Assembly: GCA_942491665.1 (NCBI GenBank)
Contig: CALOBR010000012.1
Span: 106,396-170,395 of the forward strand
Origin: CAVQGZ01 sp942491665
GTDB taxonomy: Bacteria > Actinomycetota > Actinomycetes > Jiangellales > Jiangellaceae
Direction: 5' to 3'
DNA length: 64,000 nt
Every line of letters starts with the position of its first letter. Position 1 is the first letter of the stretch. Shown one piece after another: positions 7,983-14,721 of this stretch. The translations under genes were made by a program, and so were the position numbers. Below the pieces are notes generated by a model that ran no database searches, was not told the origin of the DNA, and saw nothing but the letters and a program-made list of their open reading frames with translations.

Positions 7983-8957
7983 ATGCCTGCCGTCACCGTC
8001 GACAACGTCCTGAGCGTGCCCGCGGTCACCACTCCCACCAACGGAGCGCGCGACCGCAGTGTCGTGTCGCTGACCACGGCGCCGTCCGGCTACGAGGGCG
8101 AGGGCTTCCCGGTCCGCCGCGCCTTCGCCGGAGTCGACCTGCGCGTGCTCGACCCGTTCATCCACATGGACCAGATGGGTGAGGTGGAGTACGCGCCCGG
8201 CGAGCCGAAGGGCACGCCGTGGCACCCGCACCGCGGATTCGAGACCGTCACCTACATGCTCGACGGCAAGCTGATCCACCAGGACAGCCACGGCGGCGGC
8301 GGGCTCATCTCCGACGGCGACACGCAGTGGATGACCGCCGGCAGCGGGCTTCTGCACATCGAGACGCCGCCGGAGCACGTCGTAGTGAGCGGCGGGCTGT
8401 TCCACGGCTTCCAGCTGTGGGTGAACCTGCCCGCGGCCAAGAAGTGGTCGCCGCCGCGCTACCAAGACATCAAGGCGAGCAACGTCTCGCTCGTCCGCTC
8501 CGAGGACGGCGGCACGCTGCTGCGCGTCATCGCCGGGCAGGTCGGCGAGCACGAGGGCCCGGGCAGCACCCACACGCCGATCTCGCTCGTGCATGCGACG
8601 CTGTCGCCAGGTGCCGAGCTGCGGCTGCCGTGGCGTCCGGACTTCAACGCCCTTGTCTACGCGCTGGCCGGAAGCGGGACGGTGAGCAGCGCGGGCCGCC
8701 CCATCGGCATGGGGCAGCTGGCCGCCCTCGGCGCCGGCGACACCGTCACGGTGCGCGCCGATGTGCTGCAGGAGTCACGTAGCCCGAACCTGGACGTCCT
8801 CATCCTCGGTGGGCAGCCAATTCGCGAGCCGGTGGCCGCCTACGGGCCGTTTGTCATGAACACGCGCGCCGAGCTGGTGCAGGCGTACGAGGACTTCCAG
8901 GCCGGCAAGCTCGGCACGATCCCAGCCGAGCCGCACCCCGGGCACGACGTCCTGTAG
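7983..8957 (+). CDS. Pirin family protein (first of a tandem pair)
   Basis: A 324-residue bicupin of the pirin family. The N-terminal cupin metal motif is clear: HPHRGFETVTYML supplies two His ligands, and DTQWMTAGSGLLHIE supplies the remaining His and Glu. A second cupin begins near LVHATLSPGAELRLP. Bacterial pirins are cytosolic metal proteins, some with quercetin 2,3-dioxygenase activity and some acting as redox or metabolic regulators. The start is ATG 7983, preceded by a good GGAGGT; an in-frame TTG 12 bp upstream overlaps that site and is less likely. A second pirin follows 19 bp downstream in the same operon. Confidence 0.92.
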   Translation: MPAVTVDNVLSVPAVTTPTNGARDRSVVSLTTAPSGYEGEGFPVRRAFAGVDLRVLDPFIHMDQMGEVEYAPGEPKGTPWHPHRGFETVTYMLDGKLIHQDSHGGGGLISDGDTQWMTAGSGLLHIETPPEHVVVSGGLFHGFQLWVNLPAAKKWSPPRYQDIKASNVSLVRSEDGGTLLRVIAGQVGEHEGPGSTHTPISLVHATLSPGAELRLPWRPDFNALVYALAGSGTVSSAGRPIGMGQLAALGAGDTVTVRADVLQESRSPNLDVLILGGQPIREPVAAYGPFVMNTRAELVQAYEDFQAGKLGTIPAEPHPGHDVL

Positions 8958-8976
8958 CCACGAGAAGGGCGCGACG

Positions 8977-9957
8977 ATGAGCAACCTCGACCTGCGTCCG
9001 GCCGAGACCGAGTGCGGCGGGACGGGCACGACACGGGACGAGCCCGAGCTGCTGGCCCCGCGCGAGGTGCCGCTGGGCGGCCCGCGGGCGATGACCGTGC
9101 GCCGCACCTTGCCGCACCGCGACCGGCGCATGGTCGGGGCCTGGTGCTTCGTCGACCACTACGGACCGACCGACCTTGCCGGCGCGTCGGGCATGGACGT
9201 GCCACCGCACCCGCACACCGGGCTGCAGACCGTCTCGTGGCTGATGCAGGGCGAGGTTCGCCACCGCGACTCGCTCGGCAGCACGCAGATGGTCACCCCG
9301 GGCCAGCTGAACCTGATGACGGCTGGGAACGGCATCTCGCACTCCGAGGAGACGCCACCGCCGGCCGAGCGGACCACGCAGAGCCTGTTCGGGGTGCAGC
9401 TCTGGGTGGCGCTGCCTGCTGCCGCGCGCGGCGTCGCACCCGCCTTCGAGCACCACGCCGACCTGCCGGTCGTCGAGATCGGGGGGGCCCGCGTCCGGGT
9501 GGTGATGGGCTCGGTCGGCGCCGCCATGTCGTCGGCCACCACGTACACGCCTCTCGTGGGCGCCGAGGTCGCGCTGCGCGCCGACGCACCCGCCACGTTG
9601 CCTCTCGACCCCGACTTCGAGCATGCCGTGCTGGCGATGGACGGCGACCTCGAGGTGGACGGGCGCCCCGTCGCGTTCGGCGAGCTTCTGTACCTGCCGC
9701 CGGGGGCCACATCGATCGACGTGCGGTCCGGCGGGCCGGCGCGGGCGCTGCTGATCGGCGGCGAGCCCTTCACCGAGCAGATCGTGATGTGGTGGAACTT
9801 TGTCGGCTCCAGCCACGACGACGTCGCCACGGCTCGGGAGGACTGGCAGGCTGCCGACGTCCGCTTCGGCGAGGTAACCGGCTACGACGGGGGACGACTG
9901 GCCGCTCCCACCCTGCCGGGCGCCCGGCTGCGGGCGCGCGGTCGCACCCGCGACTAG
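8977..9957 (+). CDS. Pirin family protein (second of a tandem pair)
   Basis: A 326-residue pirin paralogue directly behind the first. The metal ligands are present in HPHTGLQTVSWLMQGEVRH and in NLMTAGNGISHSEE. The protein differs enough from its neighbour (a longer N-terminus and a different second cupin) to be an old duplication or separate acquisition. Tandem pirins suggest two non-redundant activities under one promoter. Function beyond the family (possible dioxygenase or redox sensor) is unknown. A CsoR-type operator begins 17 bp after its stop. Confidence 0.92.
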   Translation: MSNLDLRPAETECGGTGTTRDEPELLAPREVPLGGPRAMTVRRTLPHRDRRMVGAWCFVDHYGPTDLAGASGMDVPPHPHTGLQTVSWLMQGEVRHRDSLGSTQMVTPGQLNLMTAGNGISHSEETPPPAERTTQSLFGVQLWVALPAAARGVAPAFEHHADLPVVEIGGARVRVVMGSVGAAMSSATTYTPLVGAEVALRADAPATLPLDPDFEHAVLAMDGDLEVDGRPVAFGELLYLPPGATSIDVRSGGPARALLIGGEPFTEQIVMWWNFVGSSHDDVATAREDWQAADVRFGEVTGYDGGRLAAPTLPGARLRARGRTRD

Positions 9958-9973
9958 CCAGATCTGCGACTCG

Positions 9974-9989
9974 ATACCCCCTGGGGTAT
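9974..9989. promoter_or_regulatory. CsoR/CstR-type operator palindrome
   Basis: ATACCCCCTGGGGTAT consists of perfect 7-bp arms ATACCCC/GGGGTAT around a CT centre. This matches the known operator form of CsoR-family repressors (copper-sensing CsoR and persulfide-sensing CstR). It ends 10 bp before the ATG at 10000 with no Shine-Dalgarno between, so the site probably overlaps the promoter of a leaderless transcript. No CsoR-family gene is in this window, so the regulator would act from elsewhere. Confidence 0.7.
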
Positions 9990-9999
9990 TCTGCGTGTC

Positions 10000-10482
10000 A
10001 TGTCCGACACGCTGAGCGCGCTGCGCGCCTGGCCGGCGCGCCGCTGGTGGGTTGCTGCGTTCGCCACCGTCGCGACCCTGCTGGTGATCGGGCTCCCGAC
10101 CGACGTCGTGCCCAACCCGGTGTTCGGGCGCTCGATCGAGGTCACCTGGTGGTCGTACCCGGCGCTGGTCGCCGCGGCCATGCTTGCCGGCCTGCTCGCC
10201 GCGACCTACATCCGCACCGGCGACCCCGCCGCCGAGACCGTGGACTCCCCCGGCAAGCTCGGCGCCGCTGGCGGGTTCATCGCCTACCTCGCGGTCGGGT
10301 GCCCCGTCTGCAACAAGCTCGTGCTGCTGGCGCTGGGCACGACCGGAGCCATGCAGTGGTTCGCGCCGGTCCAGCCCTACCTGGCGGCAGCCGGCGTGGT
10401 GCTCCTGCTCTGGGCTCTGCGCGTCCGGCTACGCGGCGAGGTCGCGTGCCCGGTCGAGCCAGTCGAAGCGGCATCCAGGTAG
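10000..10482 (+). CDS. Small four-helix membrane protein with CPVC motif, under a CsoR-type operator
   Basis: A 160-residue integral membrane protein with about four hydrophobic segments (residues 17-38, 52-72, 88-115 and 121-140). A conserved-looking GCPVCNK motif (Cys101, Cys104) begins the third helix's inner end and could bind a soft metal or handle a thiol. The operator just upstream suggests induction by copper or reactive sulfur species through a CsoR/CstR repressor. The gene is probably its own transcription unit, leaderless, starting at ATG 10000. I know no established function; copper handling or sulfur-compound transport is inference from the motif and operator. Confidence 0.8.
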   Translation: MSDTLSALRAWPARRWWVAAFATVATLLVIGLPTDVVPNPVFGRSIEVTWWSYPALVAAAMLAGLLAATYIRTGDPAAETVDSPGKLGAAGGFIAYLAVGCPVCNKLVLLALGTTGAMQWFAPVQPYLAAAGVVLLLWALRVRLRGEVACPVEPVEAASR

Positions 10483-10541
10483 CCAGCGCCACCGCACCAC
10501 GACGACGCTCTGCCTCGGCGTCGAGGGAGCGACGGGTCTCC

Positions 10542-11861
10542 TCAGGTGCGGGCGAAGGCCCCGATGTCTTCGGCGAACTCAGCCTGGATCTCCGGCGTCA
10601 CCGTCGGGCGAACCTGGCTGATCGCGGCCAGGTACTCCTCAGTCGATGCACCGCGCGCTCCGATCCGCTCGCCGTGCACCACCTCTCGCTCGAATGCGGT
10701 CTGCGCCGCCACCCGCGCGGCGTACTCGATGTCGGCGGGGGTGAACCCCTCGCTGCGAGCAGAGAGCGTGCTCACGTCGACGTCGTCACGCTCGCTGCCT
10801 GCCACGAACCGGTTCCAGAGCGCGACCCTGGCGGTGGCATCGGGCGGCCCGACCGGGATCAGGTAGTCGAAACGGCCGGGACGCAAGAAGGCCGAGTCCA
10901 TCGACCGGATCGAGTTCGTCGCAGCCACCAGCAGTCGCGTGTCGCGCTCGCGGAACGCCGGGATCAGCTTGAGCAGCTCGTTCGTCACGCCGTGCACCTC
11001 CGACGTGGGCTTGCCTTCGCGCATGGGCGCGATCTCTTCGACCTCGTCCATGAACAGCACGACCCGCTCCAGATCGCTGATCTGCGAGAACACCTCACGT
11101 AGGGCGTTGGCCAGTCCGCCCTCACCCGCAGCCAGCCGGGACGGGAAGATCTCGACGAACGGCCACCCCAGCCGCGACGCGATGCCGCGGGCGAACGTGG
11201 TCTTGCCGGTGCCTGGCGGGCCGAACAGCACGATCGCCCGGGGCGGCAGCACGCCGTGCGCCTGGGCCCGCTCGGGCTCCTGCAGCGGCAGGACGACGCG
11301 GCGCTCGATCAGCGTCTTCTCCGTCTCCATGCCGGCGATGCGGTCCCACGACCCCGCCGGCAACACCCCGCCGCCGAGCGTCTCCAGCACGTGCGCGTCA
11401 CCGGGTCCGACCGGTTCGACCTTCTCGTAGTAGGCCACGGCCGGAGTGCGGGTGTAGCCCGCCTTGCTGAGCCCCACCTCGAACCCGTCGCCTTCGGGCA
11501 GGACGTAGGCGAGGCGGCGCACGCCCCGTTCGAGAATCCGTCGCTCGAGGGCGCTGAGCAGTCCCGCCGACACGCCCTGGCGCCGATGCTCGGGGTTCAC
11601 GGCGATGCGGGTCACCCACGCGCGATCGCCGCTGATGGTGGCCAGCGCCACGCCCACGACGTCGCCGCCCGCGACTGCGACCACCGCGGGCTCGTGGTTG
11701 CGCAGGGCCCCGATGCACTCCGACACCGTGAACACCGACGCCTGGCCGAGGACAGAGGTCGACTCCCAGAGGTGGACGACGCCTTCGAGGTCACCGTCGG
11801 TGTAATCGCGGGTCAGCCAGCGCGCCACACAGGGCACGCTACCGCTGGCCACGCGCCACAC
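10542..11861 (-). CDS. GNAT acetyltransferase-AAA+ ATPase fusion protein
   Basis: A 439-residue two-domain protein. Residues about 14-148 are a GNAT acetyltransferase domain with the acetyl-CoA region VTRIAVNPEHRRQGVSAGLL. Residues about 170-430 are an AAA+ ATPase with Walker A GPPGTGKT (214-221), Walker B VVLFMDEVEE (Asp272, Glu273), sensor-1 LLVAATNS, and the Arg-finger region AFLRPGRFD typical of the classical AAA clade. The fusion suggests ATP-driven remodelling coupled to acetylation of the same target, though no target is known. The start is uncertain: GTG at 11828 (VARWLTRDY) would trim 11 residues and fits the domain better. It is separated from its divergent neighbour by only 37 bp. 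Confidence 0.85.
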   Translation of the reverse strand: MWRVASGSVPCVARWLTRDYTDGDLEGVVHLWESTSVLGQASVFTVSECIGALRNHEPAVVAVAGGDVVGVALATISGDRAWVTRIAVNPEHRRQGVSAGLLSALERRILERGVRRLAYVLPEGDGFEVGLSKAGYTRTPAVAYYEKVEPVGPGDAHVLETLGGGVLPAGSWDRIAGMETEKTLIERRVVLPLQEPERAQAHGVLPPRAIVLFGPPGTGKTTFARGIASRLGWPFVEIFPSRLAAGEGGLANALREVFSQISDLERVVLFMDEVEEIAPMREGKPTSEVHGVTNELLKLIPAFRERDTRLLVAATNSIRSMDSAFLRPGRFDYLIPVGPPDATARVALWNRFVAGSERDDVDVSTLSARSEGFTPADIEYAARVAAQTAFEREVVHGERIGARGASTEEYLAAISQVRPTVTPEIQAEFAEDIGAFART

Positions 11862-11898
11862 TCGGGCACTCCCCTTGCCTGGGGTCTAGGTTCGAGCC

Positions 11899-12801
11899 AT
11901 GACGTCAGGCGTCGCCAACGGCACCCCGTCCGCACCAGTCGAGCTCGGCTACTTCCCCGAGCCTCGGGCCGACGAGCTCGACACCCTGCTGCGGCGCGTC
12001 CGCTACGCCGACGAGGCCGGGCTCGACCTGATCGGCGTCCAAGACCACCCCTACCAGCGGCGCTTCGTCGACACGTTCGCCCTGCTGGCGTTCCTGGCCG
12101 CCGGGACGTCACGAGTGCGCCTCTTTCCGGACGTGGCCAACCTGCCGTTGCGCGACGCCGCCACCCTGGCCAAGCAGGCCGCAACGATCGACCTGCTCTC
12201 CGACGGACGCTTCGAGCTCGGTCTTGGAGCCGGCGGCATGTGGGAAGCCATCGAGGGCATCGGCGGTCAGCGCCGCACCCCAGGTGAGGCGCTCGCGGCG
12301 CTGGCCGAGTCGATCGACGTGATCCGAGCCCTCTGGTCGACCGAGCGTGGGCTGCGGGTGCCCGGCCAGCACTACCGGCTCGCCGGCGCGCACGGGGGAC
12401 CGGCGCCGGCCCACGACGTGGGCATCTGGGTCGGGGGCTACGGCGACCGCATGATGCGCCTGATCGGTCAGAAGGCGGACGGCTGGGTGCCGTCCATGGC
12501 CTACCTGCCACCCTCGACGCTGGCGGCGAAGTCACGGCTGCTCGACGACGCGGCCCTCGCTGCCGGCCGAGATCCGGCGGCGATCCGACGCGTCTACAAC
12601 GTCGGCGGTGCCATCACCGACACGGTCGATGACCGCGACGACGCGATCGTCGGGCCGGTCTCGTTGTGGGTCGACCGGCTGCTCGAGCTGGCCGAGGTGT
12701 ACGGCATCGACGCGTTCGTGCTGTGGGCCGGCGGCGACGTGGACGCCCAGCTCGCCCTGTTCGCCGAGCAGGTGGCGCCGGCGGTGCGTGCGCAGGCGTG
12801 A
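11899..12801 (+). CDS. LLM class flavin- or F420-dependent oxidoreductase
   Basis: A 300-residue TIM-barrel oxidoreductase of the luciferase-like monooxygenase family. Family features are the N-terminal strand VELGYFPEPRA, GLDLIGVQDHPYQ, the RFELGLGAGG loop that contacts the cofactor phosphate, and the substrate-side IWVGGYGDRMMRLIGQKADG. In actinobacteria many such proteins use coenzyme F420 rather than FMN; sequence alone does not settle which. The start ATG 11899 lies 37 bp from the divergent AAA+ gene. The substrate is unknown. Confidence 0.87.
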   Translation: MTSGVANGTPSAPVELGYFPEPRADELDTLLRRVRYADEAGLDLIGVQDHPYQRRFVDTFALLAFLAAGTSRVRLFPDVANLPLRDAATLAKQAATIDLLSDGRFELGLGAGGMWEAIEGIGGQRRTPGEALAALAESIDVIRALWSTERGLRVPGQHYRLAGAHGGPAPAHDVGIWVGGYGDRMMRLIGQKADGWVPSMAYLPPSTLAAKSRLLDDAALAAGRDPAAIRRVYNVGGAITDTVDDRDDAIVGPVSLWVDRLLELAEVYGIDAFVLWAGGDVDAQLALFAEQVAPAVRAQA

Positions 12802-12805
12802 GCCG

Positions 12806-13411
12806 TCAGGCCGCCACGCTGTCGGCGAAGGCCAGCACCGCGTCCAGCTCGGCTCGCGTCCACCCCTCGTCCGGGGACGGCTGAACCAGCAAGGTCGGGA
12901 TGCCCGACTCGTCACGCTCGGCGGCCCACTCGTAGATGGCGGGTTCAAGGTCGTCGTCGATCCAGACCATGGGACGGTCCCCGACAGCAGCCACGACCCC
13001 AGGGAACTTGTAGCTGCCGATGCCCATCCCGGTGCGTTGCAGCGTGTCGTGGTCTTGGTGGGCGGCGAAGTCGATCCACGGCCAGTCGGCCCCGAACCCC
13101 ACGACGGGCGCCAACGCGACCACCGCTTGCTGCTGCCACATCGTGGCCCACACCATCTCGAAGCGCTCCCCCAGCTCGGCAACCCAGTCCACGTGCTCCG
13201 GGAGCAGCAGCAGCTGGTAGCCGTCGGCCTGCGCGTGCCGCCACCCCCGCGGGGCCCGCACGTTGCCGTGACGCAGCGGCTCGCTCGGGTCGATCAGCTC
13301 CCAGGCGCCGAAGGCGTTGAGCACCCCGTCCACGTCGAGGAGCAGCATCGGACGGTCACGTTCGGACGACACAGGTTTGACGGCGGGCACGGCTCCACGG
13401 TGCCACGTCAC
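12806..13411 (-). CDS. HAD-like domain protein (putative phosphatase)
   Basis: A 201-residue protein with a haloacid-dehalogenase-like N-terminus. LLLDVDGVLNAFG gives the DxDG motif with nucleophile and general acid Asp. Later MVWIDDDLEP supplies an acidic motif-IV-like pair. The central MVWATMWQQQAVVALAPVVGFG resembles the family in which these proteins are annotated as hypothetical HAD hydrolases. The true start may be downstream of GTG 13411 because the first 20 residues are not conserved-looking. It converges on the LLM gene, 4 bp apart. Substrate unknown. Confidence 0.75.
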   Translation of the reverse strand: MTWHRGAVPAVKPVSSERDRPMLLLDVDGVLNAFGAWELIDPSEPLRHGNVRAPRGWRHAQADGYQLLLLPEHVDWVAELGERFEMVWATMWQQQAVVALAPVVGFGADWPWIDFAAHQDHDTLQRTGMGIGSYKFPGVVAAVGDRPMVWIDDDLEPAIYEWAAERDESGIPTLLVQPSPDEGWTRAELDAVLAFADSVAA

Positions 13412-13479
13412 CGGGACACGCGGGCAGCGACGGCCGCGGTGCCGCGCGTCCCAGCCACGGCTGTGACAGGGTTCGCTCC

Positions 13480-14202
13480 GTGCGGCTGCTGGCAGTGACC
13501 GACCTGCACTACCGGCTTCCCGCCTTCGACTGGCTGCTCGGCGCGGCCGACGACGCCGACCTGGTGACCATCTCCGGCGACCTGCTCGACATCGTCACCC
13601 CCGTCCCGCACGAGGCGCAGGCCGTGGTCGTGTCGACGTACCTGACCCGCCTCGCCGAGCGCGCCACCGTGCTCGCCTCGTCGGGCAACCACGACCTGGA
13701 CGGGCCAGGTGCGGCCGGGGAGCAGGTCGCGTCGTGGCTTGCCCGCACCGGCGTCCCCGGGCTGCACACGGACGGGGCGAGCCTCGACCTCGACGGCGTC
13801 CGGCTGACCGTGGCACCGTGGTGGGACGGTCCGCGCACCCGCGAGCAGGTGTCGTCCCAGCTGGCGGCGGCGGCCGAGAACCGTCCGCAGACGTGGGTGT
13901 GGGTCTACCACTCCCCACCGGCCGGCACCCGGCTGTGCTTCGACGGTCGCCGGTCGTTCCCGGACGAGGCACTGGCCGGCTGGATCGAGCAGCACCGGCC
14001 GAGCCTCGTGCTGTGCGGACACATCCACCAGGCGCCGTGGGTGGACGGCGGAGGCTGGCACGACCGCCTCGGTGACACCGTGGTGGTCAATCCCGGCAAG
14101 CAGATCGGGGCGGCGCCCCCGCACGTGTGGATCGACACCGACACCGGCGTCGCCACGTGGACAGGACTCGGCGAGAGCGACACCGTCCGGCTGTGGGGCT
14201 GA
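13480..14202 (+). CDS. Metallophosphoesterase
   Basis: A 240-residue calcineurin-like phosphoesterase. The dinuclear metal site is complete: TDLHY (motif I, D-x-H), SGDLLD (motif II), SGNHDLDG (motif III), YHSPP (motif IV) and LCGHIHQAP (motif V, GHxH). The protein is soluble and compact, similar in size to phosphodiesterases acting on nucleotides or phosphoproteins. It starts at GTG 13480 in a 68-bp divergent gap and converges on the cyclic-nucleotide-binding gene. The substrate cannot be predicted. Confidence 0.88.
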   Translation: MRLLAVTDLHYRLPAFDWLLGAADDADLVTISGDLLDIVTPVPHEAQAVVVSTYLTRLAERATVLASSGNHDLDGPGAAGEQVASWLARTGVPGLHTDGASLDLDGVRLTVAPWWDGPRTREQVSSQLAAAAENRPQTWVWVYHSPPAGTRLCFDGRRSFPDEALAGWIEQHRPSLVLCGHIHQAPWVDGGGWHDRLGDTVVVNPGKQIGAAPPHVWIDTDTGVATWTGLGESDTVRLWG

Positions 14203-14215
14203 GGGCGCCGAACCC

Positions 14216-14692
14216 TCAGGCGTCGGGGTCGCGAGCAGACCCCGGTCGGGACGGCGTCGCCTGGTGGTGGCTGAGCGCGTCCAGCACGGTGTCGACCATG
14301 CCCAGGTGGTCGCCGCGGTCGGCGTACTGGCGCTTGACGTCCACGAGGTACTGCGTCATGCCGTCCAGGCGGGCGGCCATGGTGCGCACGAGGTCCATCG
14401 CCGCGGCCGGGTGGGCCGCCAAGAACTGCGCTGCGTCGTCGGCCACCGCGAACTCCGCGTCGGTCTCGCAGGTGACGGTGGCAGTGGCCGGGCGTCCCAG
14501 CGCAACAGCCATCTCGCCGAAGACGGCGCCCGGACGGTCGGTTCGGGCGACGGCGACCTCGTCGCGCGCCACGATGACCGTGCCCCTGATGAGCACCAGC
14601 AGCCGTCCGCCTGGCTCGCCCTGCCGAATCACCGACTCCCCCGCTGAGACGCTGACGTGCGGCAGACCTGAGGCGGCGTCGAGCAACGACAT
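14216..14692 (-). CDS. Cyclic nucleotide-binding domain protein without DNA-binding domain
   Basis: A 158-residue protein consisting of one cNMP-binding (CAP-ED) domain, residues about 8-120: VSAGESVIRQGEPGGRLLVL, then the phosphate-binding cassette region FGEMAVALGRPATATV. That region has the expected Gly-Glu and a TATV in place of the RSAT seen in cAMP binders. No helix-turn-helix follows, so it is not a CRP-type regulator but a stand-alone sensor or partner protein. Ligand uncertain. It lies between the phosphoesterase and the divergent GH3 gene. Confidence 0.82.
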   Translation of the reverse strand: MSLLDAASGLPHVSVSAGESVIRQGEPGGRLLVLIRGTVIVARDEVAVARTDRPGAVFGEMAVALGRPATATVTCETDAEFAVADDAAQFLAAHPAAAMDLVRTMAARLDGMTQYLVDVKRQYADRGDHLGMVDTVLDALSHHQATPSRPGSARDPDA

Positions 14693-14721
14693 GGGCCAAC
14701 GGTAGAGCCACCCCGCCTACC

